Shown piece after piece: positions 42,930-51,354 of a stretch of DNA of 64,000 nucleotides. A program made the position numbers and the translations under genes. Within the stretch, counting starts at the first letter, position 1; each line of letters starts with the position of its first letter. Source of the stretch: Eutreptiella sp. 'Long Island Sound 2002' (lineage: Eukaryota; Euglenozoa; Euglenophyceae; Eutreptiales; Eutreptiaceae); NCBI GenBank assembly GCA_964036045.1, contig OZ038388.1, positions 31,021,759-31,085,758 of the forward strand, read 5' to 3'. The notes beneath the pieces were generated by a model. It did not search any database. It saw nothing but the letters and a program-made list of their open reading frames with translations, and was not told the origin of the DNA.

Positions 42930-44365
42930 CGTGATGACCAGTTCATTGTGCAGCATCAGCCACACCGACCTCCACGCGTTACAAAAAAACTTTATTTCGA
43001 CTTGATCATCACACTGCAGAGGTACGACCACCGCCAGACCACGGATTGTGATTGGGGCGTGAACCCCATGTCTGCCGTGGGACGCGGAATGGTCACGTTG
43101 TAAGCGAGAGCCAGGACCAGACTATGGATTGTGATTGGGTGCCGACCAACACGCATACACGCACAGGGAGGCCAGCCCCCCTTTCTTTACGCCAAGGCCC
43201 TCGCCACGTCTGACGACGCCAGATAGCTGGGGCAGAGGAATGCCTAAATGGGTGAGGAGAGGAGACAGCGTCACCCCTGGGGCTGGAGCTAGGTGGCCTG
43301 CAGAGGGCCCTGCTTTTTGAGCCGCGCTGAAGTGTGCCTAAGGTGCGACGACGGCCCATGGATGGCTGCGCACCGAGACAGCTCCCATCAGGGGAGCCGG
43401 GCCATGGCAGGCAACATCGCAAAGCGGCAAGTCGCGGACTGCAGTGGGGATAGAATTTACCCCAGGGATCCACCAGTACCAGTGACCATGGCCATGACCG
43501 CCACGCGTGTGAGACGGACCAGCAAACAAACATCCGGTGAGACTGGATGCCTGGAAATCTTATGACCGACACCTACCTGTATTGTACACACTCCAGCGAG
43601 CAACAAACCTGGGACTACAACGAGAGGACTCTTGGTCTCTGTGGGGGTTCAACTACGCCAATGAATACACTTGACATGGGGTTCGCCTACCTGGGGCTGC
43701 CTACAACAACGCCAGCACACACGCCCATGTCTGCCTGCTTTGGTCCTGGTTAAGCATTAATGACCTAGAGGGTTATAATTTTGAATCTTTGAAGCCACAC
43801 CTTTTTTCTGCAGCCGCGCCACTGAGCACTGCACGCTCTTCCGGCGTTCACATTGTATTATTATTTTTTTTTCAACCTCCACAGGAACCTCCTATATAAT
43901 TTTTGCATTGTTTCAACATCTATCTGTCCGGGTTCGAGGAGAGAGCATGGCATACAGGCATGGCCTGGGTGTATATACCCGGAACCACAAGGCCAGCAAT
44001 CCAAGCCAAGGCTGTACATGGTACAGTGGGCTGTCAGCAGAACTATGAACGGATGTCCAGAAATTGGTGCAGGATATCCTGAGTTTTGTCTGCAGGGTTG
44101 CCGGGTCGGGTGAGTGTTTTTTTTGTGTGATTTTGTTGACACAGCAACAGTGAAATTGCTGCGGGGTAAGTAGTAGGTACCATGTCTTAGAGTAGAAGTA
44201 TAGAGAGGGGTACCCACGCCCACAAGACAAACCGGGTGGTGAACCCCCAGATGGGGAGAATAATCTGAGTGTCTATGTGCAGGCGAGGTCCATGCAAAAC
44301 CTATATATCTTTTTTTTCAGCACACAACAACACCACCCATTTTTCACTGGGTGGTGATAGTTGTG
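42930..44365. other. Non-coding interior of the LTR element
   Basis: No pol-like frame on either strand. It includes a short duplicated phrase, CCAGACCACGGATTGTGATT/CCAGACTATGGATTGTGATT (about 43,035 and 43,119). This gag-only plus filler structure resembles non-autonomous TR-GAG or LARD-type elements. Confidence 0.5.
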
Positions 44366-44379
44366 GCTTGGGAGGGGAG
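44366..44379 (+). promoter_or_regulatory. Polypurine tract before the 3' LTR
   Basis: GGCTTGGGAGGGGAG-type purine run directly abutting the TG of the right LTR. This is the expected plus-strand primer site, and it fixes the element's orientation as plus. Confidence 0.65.
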
Positions 44380-44762
44380 TGCAATAGGTTTGGCATAGAG
44401 AGGTACACGAAGCCATAGTAATAATAGCGCAGGCCCCCGACAGAAGCGCTATCGCGCACAGCGCAAGCGCAGTGCCAGCACAGAAGTGATGAACAGAGTA
44501 AAAGGAGACTGTGCAATAAATGTCGTATGTTGCAATCTGTTTCATTATTCTGAATACAATGCATTACTGTGTTGTAGTTACTTGCAGTAACAACAAGATG
44601 TTCAATTGATTCTGACGGACAAGATTATCCAAGTGCTCGTGGGAGATTGGGATTGAAGGATTCTAATTTTATTATGAAAAACAAAATGCCGCTGGGAATA
44701 AAAAACTCCGTTTGCAGGATTGAGGAGCAAAAAAGATAGACGCGAGGTCTGTTAGAATTATA
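44380..44762 (+). repeat. 3' LTR (383 bp)
   Basis: Same length as the 5' LTR and about 98 percent identical by eye. Ends TTAGAATTATA before TCGGG. Confidence 0.85.
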
Positions 44763-45690
44763 TCGGGCCCATCTTGCGTTCGATGGACTTGAAAAAATTT
44801 CTGATGTGCTGGGTTGAAAACCCTTTGATTGCTGGGTACGCGTCCTCGCTATATTTCTTCCTCAAATTTACAAGAATTTGCTCCGGCATTTCACGGTGCT
44901 CATACGCCCGCTCAAGGTCGTGCCAGAGCTCATCAGGGAGGGCTGATTTGTCCAGTGGGGCGGCCTCCTCCTCGTCAGGCCACCAATGGTCAGAGTGGTC
45001 CCAATTACACTCGGTTAGCTTGCACAGGCCCGTGCAAGGATCATGGGTTAGCGTTGCACCATATGGACACAAATCAGACTTCGTGAGAGGCCGGGGCTGC
45101 TTTTCTGGGCGTGCTCTACTGGTCTCCTTTAGGGGCCCATGTTGTTTTAGGCGTCCCCAAATGCGACAACCAATACGTGCCCGATTACTCCCCCCTGCAG
45201 ACTTGCTGGTAATGCTATTATGTATTGCCAACTCCCGCCGAATCTTATTCAGGTATGCAACAGCTTCGGTGTGGGACCGGAAGGTGCAGCCCACCTCGTC
45301 TCCAGGTCGGGGGGAGTGCTCGGAGGGACAATGGGCTTCGCGTTTCACGCGTTTGCGGGGGGGGATGTCGGGATGAGGTTTAGGATTAGAACGCGGTGAC
45401 TGGGCGGCACTAAACTCATGCTCAATTAAGGGGGCCGGATCCGTAGATTCCGTGGGTCCCGAGTCAGATGCCGGGGTTGGAGATAAGATGGCAGGGGGGT
45501 TTCTTACGGGGGCAGGTCTGGATGATGCACCATTCAAAGGGCTTCTCAGAGCTTCTGGGCCTAGCACATCACTGCTTGAAACTGCCACTTCCGCGGGTTC
45601 CGTTTTGACGTTGTCCAACATTGATGAAGAAACAGATCTCAAGGTCGCACAAAATGGATCGGCATATACACCCTCAAAGAGCAAGGTCAT
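44763..45690 (-). pseudogene. MULE transposase, 5' part (N-terminal region)
   Basis: Start ATG at 45,690 (MTLLFEGVYADPF). The frame is also open upstream to 45,774. A disordered Ser/Pro-rich stretch carries a basic nuclear-localisation-like motif PPRKRVKRE. A FAR1/MULE N-terminal DNA-binding-like region follows (FRSHTEAVAYLNKIRRELAI, then CPYGATLTHD, then CKLTECNWDHSDH, with Cys and His spaced as a zinc-binding module). It is cut at KMGP by the LTR element. With the 3' part the full transposase would be about 1,040 residues. Confidence 0.75.
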
Positions 45691-46220
45691 CTGGGCGGTG
45701 GTAGGGTGGCCCATGGACGTTGGTTGGTTCCAAGGAAGTCTGCGGTTTGATCCTGCAGCGGGATGCAGTTCCATGCAACACCACCGCGGAGATGGAACAG
45801 GACAAGAACTCGTTCGTTACTGACCCAGGTACCGGTTCCCCGTGAAACTCTACAAATTCGCTGATCATGAACGGGCACACCAGTGATGATCCTCACCAGA
45901 TCTGAGATGGCAGCTTCACTGATATCCTTAGGCAGACACAGAACGAGGGTTCTGTCGAGGAGTGACACGAAAATGGGGACCTCTTTCCTAGCACATCGTC
46001 CCTTGTGGAGTAGTCGACACGGTGAGCATCTTCGCCGCCGTTGGTGGTGTCTACGATGCCTCCGATGGAGAAGGGAGAGAACAACAGCGGCCCAAACGAG
46101 ACCACAAAAGACTATGGTCAGCCCCACAAGGCTCCAGCGGACATCGCAGATTGCGCAGAGCAAAAGCATTAAGATGAACATGTCTACAACGAGAGATGAA
46201 CGTGAGAGGCTAACCCCCAT
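45687..46220 (-). CDS. Ubiquitin-like domain ORF ending in LRGG, upstream of the MULE transposase
   Basis: The core spans 45,980-45,780 (67 residues). It reads PIFVSLLDRTLVLCLP at the first hairpin, then a helix-like ISEAAISDLVRIITGVPV, then DQRICR, and ends VLVLFHLRGG. This matches ubiquitin strand by strand (QIFVKTL, TITLEV, the helix before GIPPDQQR, then LHLVLRLRGG), with a ~9-residue deletion between strands 3 and 5. The I44-type patch residue is Cys. The diglycine is not terminal: 30 residues follow before TGA (45,689-45,687), and that TGA overlaps the transposase ATG as ATGA. The N-terminal extension (two hydrophobic stretches, then poly-Arg/His) is doubtful, and the true start or an intron boundary may lie near 45,990. 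A processed ubiquitin-fusion role is inference. Confidence 0.6.
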   Translation of the reverse strand: MGVSLSRSSLVVDMFILMLLLCAICDVRWSLVGLTIVFCGLVWAAVVLSLLHRRHRRHHQRRRRCSPCRLLHKGRCARKEVPIFVSLLDRTLVLCLPKDISEAAISDLVRIITGVPVHDQRICRVSRGTGTWVSNERVLVLFHLRGGVAWNCIPLQDQTADFLGTNQRPWATLPPPR

Positions 46221-46235
46221 TATTGATTCACAACG

Positions 46236-47440
46236 GTCCTCTGATGCACGAACTTGATAGGCTACCCCCTGACTTTTGAATTACCGGGGGGCTCTGATGC
46301 ACGAACTTGATAGGCTACCTCCTGACTATTGGTTTACCAAGGGCCTCTGATGCACGAACTTGATAGGCTACCCCCTGACTGTTCGTTTACTGGGGGCCTC
46401 TGATGCACGAACTTGATAGGCTACCCCCTGACTATTGATTTACCAGGGCCTCTGATGCACGAACTTGATCGGCTACCCTCTGACTATTGATTTACCACGG
46501 GCCTCTGATGCACGAACTTGATAGGCTACCCCCTGATTATTGATTTATTGGGGGCCTCTGATGCACGAACTTGATAGGCTACCCCCTGATTATTGAGTCA
46601 ACAGGTGCCTCTGATGCACGAACTTGATAGGCTACCCCCTGACTATTGATTTGCCAGCGGCCTCTGATGCACGAACTTGATAGGCTATCCCCTGATTATT
46701 GATTTACCGGGGGCCTCTGATGCACGAACTTGATAGGCTACCCCCTGATTATTGATTTACCAGGGGCCTCTGATGCACGAACTTGATAGGCTACCCCCTG
46801 ACTATTGACTTACCAGGGGCCTCTAATGCACGAACTTGATAGGCTACCCCCTGACTGTTCATTTACCGGGGGCCTCTGATGCACGAACTTGATAGGCCAC
46901 CCCCTGACTATTGATTTACCCAGGGCCTCTGATGCACGAACCTGATAGGCTACCCCGTGACTATTGATTTACCAGGGGCCTCTGATGCACGAACTTGATA
47001 GGCTACCCCCTGATTATTGATTTACCCGGGGCCTCTGATGCACGAACTTGATAGGCTACCCCCTGATTATTGGGTCAACAAGGGCCTCTGATGCACGAAC
47101 TTGATAGGCTACCCCCTGACTATTGCTTTGCCAGCAGCCTCTGATGCACGAACTTGATAGGCTATCCCCTGATTATTGATTTACCGGGGGCCTCTGATGC
47201 ACGAACTTGATAGGCTACCCCCTGACTATCAATTTACCAAGGGCCTCTGATGCACGAACTTGATAGGCTACCCCCTGACCATCGATTTATCAGGGGCCTC
47301 TGATGCATGAACTTCATAGGCTACCCCCTGATTATTGATTTACCAGGGCCTCTGATGCACGAACTTGATAGGCTACCCCCTGACTATTGATTTACCCGGG
47401 GCCTCTGATGCACGAACTTGATAGGCTACCGTCTGACTCA
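46236..47440 (+). repeat. 53-bp satellite, about 23 copies
   Basis: The unit begins CCTCTGATGCACGAACTTGA, then TAGGCTACCCCCTGACTATT, then GATTTACCAGGGG. The first 34 bases are nearly invariant and the last ~19 vary (GATTATTGATTTACC, GACTGTTCGTTTACT, GATTATTGAGTCAACA). A partial inverted match, GGGGGCCT with AGGCTACCCCC, lets each unit fold. The array starts in the 5' flank of the ubiquitin-like/transposase locus. Confidence 0.95.
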
Positions 47441-47479
47441 TGTGTGGCAAGACGTTGCGCTCCCGAGCCTTGAAGGATG

Positions 47480-47765
47480 CGGGGGGATGAGGGGTCCTGG
47501 AGGGGGAGGTGAGGGCTGAGCTGGGGCGGAGGGGAGGGAGGAGAGGGGGGAGGGTTGGGGGGCTTGGGGGGTTGGAGGGGGAATTGGGGGGGGCCCGGGG
47601 TGGGAGGAGGGTGCGGGGGGGGGGGCCGGGGGAGGAGGATGTTGGAAAAGGCTGGAGGGGCGTAGGGGGGAGAGGGGTGGGGGGGCTTGGGGGGGTCGGA
47701 GGGGAGGTTTGGGAGGGCCCGGGGGGGGGAGCGTGGGGGGGAGGTACAGGGGTAAAATGGGGGAA
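47480..47765 (+). repeat. G-rich purine tract with many G-runs
   Basis: About 285 bp of GGGG-type runs (for example GGAGGGGAGGGAGGAGAGGG) with few C or T. Many closely spaced G4 runs make quadruplex formation on the plus strand plausible. The Pro-rich minus-strand frames through it are compositional artefacts. Confidence 0.75.
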
Positions 47766-49041
47766 CACTGGGGCGTCTGATGCACGACGGGCATCAACTC
47801 AATTGGTGATTGAATCATGAATCATTCACAGGCCCACGCAAGGCAGGCAAGGGAACGAAACAAATCAATAGCAGAAAGATTGAGCAAGTAAAGTGTGCGA
47901 ATCCAGTACATCATTTTCAAGGATCCACTAGCATTTGTTCACACTTGGGTTAAACGGGAGAAACATATGGGGAGTCAGAATCAGGCTGATGACGACAACG
48001 CTAACTGACACTTATAAGCACGTGGGGGTAAACCATAAAAACTGGCCGGTAACGTGGAAACAAAACTCGCTGGCTGGGATTCGGCCCAGAGGGTGCCGTA
48101 GCTTGGTTATCGCCCCCCTGTATGGGGACCGTCTGGCACTCGAGGTTCCCGGGGTGTGACCACACAGGATTCGCACATCTATGGCGTCACGTACCGTCCC
48201 CTAGCCTCGGTAGCTGCCTTACCTGCACTAATTGGCCAGCGCCGTTTCCCAGGTCCCTTTTGACCTGTTTTTAAGGTCAGGAACAAGGTTCAGGCCCACT
48301 TACAGCGCGGGTTGGGTCTGTATATTTCTCTTGAACCCATTTGGGTTCAAAATTCGAGTTCCCTTAACCGCACCCACGCAACTAAGAAGCAAACGACGCA
48401 AACGCACTGTAGCTGTGGTGTCTTTGTAGCCTGTATCAGCCATTACTCTCAAGGTTAGACGAACGAAAAGGGTTCGGTCCGGTCAAACCAGTCAAATCAG
48501 ACGAAATGGGGTAGATCTGAATAATACTCTTGAACCTAAAAAATAGCGTGTTGTAACAACACCTGCTGTAACAGAAACCAGTACCTGTACCTGCAATCTG
48601 TCCCACCTGGTGAAACCAGATGGAAAGTAAGCAATGGGATCCGGTCAAGATCAGGTCAAATGAGACGAAATAGGGTGCCCTTTGGCTCCAAAAAATGAAC
48701 AAACACCCCAATAGCGCCAAAGAGAAAGTCACAGGGCTAGACACGCGCGTATCAGGTAGGACGTCAGTAGTAGGTCAAACAGAGTTCACCGCGCAGAGAA
48801 AGGAACAGAATGCAATGGAGCCTGGCCTTTCAATATTATATCTGGGTCCGGGAACCGGTGTCAAGGGTAAAGTTTGCCAAGCAAACAGCAGTCTGCTGAC
48901 CCCCCCGCCGTAGAAGAAAATCGCGGAGCCTGCAATGCGTGGGTTCAAATCTCAGTCTTGGTCCGGCGATGTGCTCTGCCACTACACACGCCATCATCTC
49001 ACTGCCCAAACCACTTCACAATGCAAGCACTAGAAAAACTT
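47766..49041. other. Intergenic, no gene recognised
   Basis: Contains a diverged duplication (CCGGTCAAACCAGTCAAATCAGACGAAATGGGG-type) at about 48,480 and 48,642, each followed by GGTAGATCTG- or GGTGCCCTTT-type sequence. A further fragment of the 53-bp satellite (TCTGATGCACGA) sits at 47,776. Confidence 0.4.
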
Positions 49042-50454
49042 CTAGCGCTTCCAATTAGGGTTGCTGGAACCCTCGCGCGAGCCCCCCCACTGATCCTCCA
49101 ACCCAATGGCGGTCTCATCGGGGAGATAGACCACCCATGCAACTTGGGTGGTTCCCCCCTTTTCGGTTTCCCGCTCCACCTGCCGAAAGTTCCTACCCCC
49201 TGCAAGCCGCTTCTGATTGACGTCCGGGACCCAGAAGGCTTCAAAACTGCTGAGTCGGCCCTTGGAGTCGGGCTGACAGAGGTTGAAAGGGGGGGTGCAC
49301 TGGTCGGAATCGACCAGAGCGAGGGGGAGATAGGGGACGGCCTTTTCTGGTGGCAGGAGCCACTGCGTCGGATTGCCCTTGCTGAGCATCTCCTCCACCT
49401 CAGCCTTCGCCTTCTGAACGGGGACAGACCTCTTCATCTGCCATTTCCCCCCCCAAACAACAAACTGGGACAGAGTTGTCCAACAAAAACTTGGATCCCG
49501 AACGTCAAACTGCTGCCTCAAACCTGCTCCCTGCACCGGCAACGACCCCCTACGAATGAACTCTTTAAAAAAATTTGCCGTTGCAAACGTGCAACGGTAC
49601 GGACCTCCATCGACACGAGCCCTCTTTGCCTTGGGCTCGTCAGGCTCAACGCCGCAATGGGGGCTGACGGTCGAGCTCTTTCCCCAATGCACGATCCGCG
49701 ACTGCAGATCAGGCATCTTAGCCAGCGCCCTGTCCACCACCACCTGACAGATCCGCCTGATCCTTGGCGAATCCAAGCCTCCAGCTTCCCAGACCAGCAG
49801 AAACCAGCTAGACTTCTCCCTCAAATCCTTGCTGCACTCGGCAATGACCGAGATGCAGTGGCCCATCCCTCCCCCAGTCCCTCCACCGCCGTCGACGAGC
49901 TTAATGGGATTACCATCAACCCTGCAAATGACATGCCCATACACCCTGTCCTTCACCCTCTCATACACGGACTTGTCCTGGGTCTTGATGGTTTTTTTGC
50001 CAGGCGGAGCTACCAGGTGCTCCGCCCGCCACTCAGCCCACCCCAGCGTCGCCCCCCACCGGCTGTCGACACCCATAGCCCTCTTTGCCCGGACAAAAAA
50101 TGTCTTCTGGCAGATACCACGCGCTGCAGCTTGGTATTCCGCATCATACTCCCTGAGGTCGATTCCGACCTGCAGCCATTGACCCGTCTGGCCGTACACG
50201 TCCTTCCTATTCTGCACCGAAATCACCTCCCACTTACGACCCACAAACACCATTTCTACGACACCCCCAGGAGCAGCCCCCTCGAACTCGTAACAAAACC
50301 AGAGAGGGTAAACGCCTGCAAGTCGCGACCCAGCCGTGATGAAGTCGCCCCCCAAAGAATTCTGGTCACCCGAGACCGTGGTCAATGGCGTGAAGAACCT
50401 CCCCTTCCGCCAGTTCCTCTTGAAACAACAGGTCTTGCTTTCAACCTGTGTCAA
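49042..50454 (-). CDS. Unrecognised protein ORF (470 codons), possibly an exon or element gene
   Basis: A long minus-strand frame with protein-like composition and no repeats. It is rich in Trp, Gly, Val and basic residues (YPLWFCYEFEG, GRKWEVISVQNRKDVYGQTG, HVICRVDGNPIKLVDGGGGT, SSWFLLVWEAGG). There is no ATG near its 5' end (the first bases read TTG), so it may be an internal exon or a decayed mobile-element gene. The plus-strand frame in the same place (527 codons) is Pro/Leu/Arg-rich and looks like a shadow. No known family identified. Confidence 0.5.
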   Translation of the reverse strand: MTQVESKTCCFKRNWRKGRFFTPLTTVSGDQNSLGGDFITAGSRLAGVYPLWFCYEFEGAAPGGVVEMVFVGRKWEVISVQNRKDVYGQTGQWLQVGIDLREYDAEYQAAARGICQKTFFVRAKRAMGVDSRWGATLGWAEWRAEHLVAPPGKKTIKTQDKSVYERVKDRVYGHVICRVDGNPIKLVDGGGGTGGGMGHCISVIAECSKDLREKSSWFLLVWEAGGLDSPRIRRICQVVVDRALAKMPDLQSRIVHWGKSSTVSPHCGVEPDEPKAKRARVDGGPYRCTFATANFFKEFIRRGSLPVQGAGLRQQFDVRDPSFCWTTLSQFVVWGGKWQMKRSVPVQKAKAEVEEMLSKGNPTQWLLPPEKAVPYLPLALVDSDQCTPPFNLCQPDSKGRLSSFEAFWVPDVNQKRLAGGRNFRQVERETEKGGTTQVAWVVYLPDETAIGLEDQWGGSREGSSNPNWKR

Positions 50455-51354
50455 TGAAGCGGTACCCAGAACCTATGGCCCATGGCCCGGAGGCATGTGA
50501 GCCGTCACACCCGTGCGGAAGCCGTTGACACCGGCTGTCAGCGGGATATCCCTGTTCTCTAATCCGCGGGATCTGGAATCCGATCCTTAACCATTAAATC
50601 AATGTAGAATTACCATAACTTTATTGTCTTAGGCGATTTTCGGTCGGAAATCGGTGAAATACCCGATTTCTACCGCGGTTTCTAATTGTCGTGAAATCGC
50701 GCAGTCGCGCCGCCTGTCGTCGCCTGTTCTCCGGACTGCATTAGATAATTCTGTAGAACGATTCTTCTTGAAGTTAAGACTGAAACAGTCTTCGAGTGAT
50801 CCGCAATTTTTTCCTTGATATAACGGATCGCGTCCCAGATTTTTCCCAGAAAATCTGGGCAGCCGAAGGCGCTTTGAACCCCCAAGTGGAATAACAAGGG
50901 CTACGAGCGTTCAAGCGCCCAAGGACGAATTAACGTGCCTCATAGGCACTGTGTATGAGGTTTTGCCCCCCATAGTCATAGGATGAGGCCAAAGGATCCC
51001 AACTCCATAGGCCCAAAGGGTTATTCATTCGGAGTGTTCTCCAAGAAGTGCGCTTTTTCACGTACTTGGCGTCCAAGTACGTGTAGAAGTATGTTGAGTT
51101 GGCGTTTTCTCCCTCTTTGCTTGCCTCTACATCCAGGGCATATCACTTGTCTCCCCCGGATAGTACATATATGATCTCCATATATATATGGGCAACATAT
51201 TTTGCGTGCATGCTAAAATTCGGCTTTCCGAAAGGAGGTCGATTTTCGACCAAAGCACTTGCATGCGTGTTAAGGGACCAAAGTTACATTAGAATATAGG
51301 CATACTTTGATTCTAGGCCACTAGGTTGGGTGTAGAAGGCGTGGGTAGGGTTGT
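50455..51354. other. Intergenic; possible small coding fragment
   Basis: No confident gene. On the minus strand, 50,897-50,682 encodes a plausible 71-residue fragment (SAFGCPDFLGKIWDAIRYIK, then EKIADHSKTVSVL) of no recognised family. It could be an upstream exon for the 49,042-50,454 ORF, but no splice pair was verified. Confidence 0.3.

Larger units (their letters stand above)
41652..44762 (+). mobile_element. Non-autonomous LTR retroelement inserted in the MULE transposase
   Basis: Two direct 383-bp terminal repeats (41,652-42,034 and 44,380-44,762) differ by about eight bases by eye. A purine tract CTTGGGAGGGGAG precedes the right repeat, and one ORF lies inside. Flanks are TTGGG on the left and TCGGG on the right, a 5-bp target duplication with one mismatch. 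Conceptually removing the element and one flank copy joins KMGP to NDLARL in one frame of the transposase. No reverse transcriptase or integrase is present, so it must be mobilised in trans. Its orientation is opposite to the host gene. Confidence 0.85.

Noticed and set aside
46236-47440. CRISPR-like array
   Set aside because: Units are 53-bp tandem copies whose variable part is a diverged version of the same sequence, not unique spacers. The genome is eukaryotic and no cas genes are present.
47373-47818. Proline-rich extensin-like ORFs on the minus strand
   Set aside because: Translation of a G-rich tract; composition only, with no signal peptide or motif.
48874-50457. 527-codon plus-strand ORF
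   Set aside because: Pro/Leu/Arg/His-rich composition typical of a shadow. The minus-strand frame over the same bases is more protein-like.
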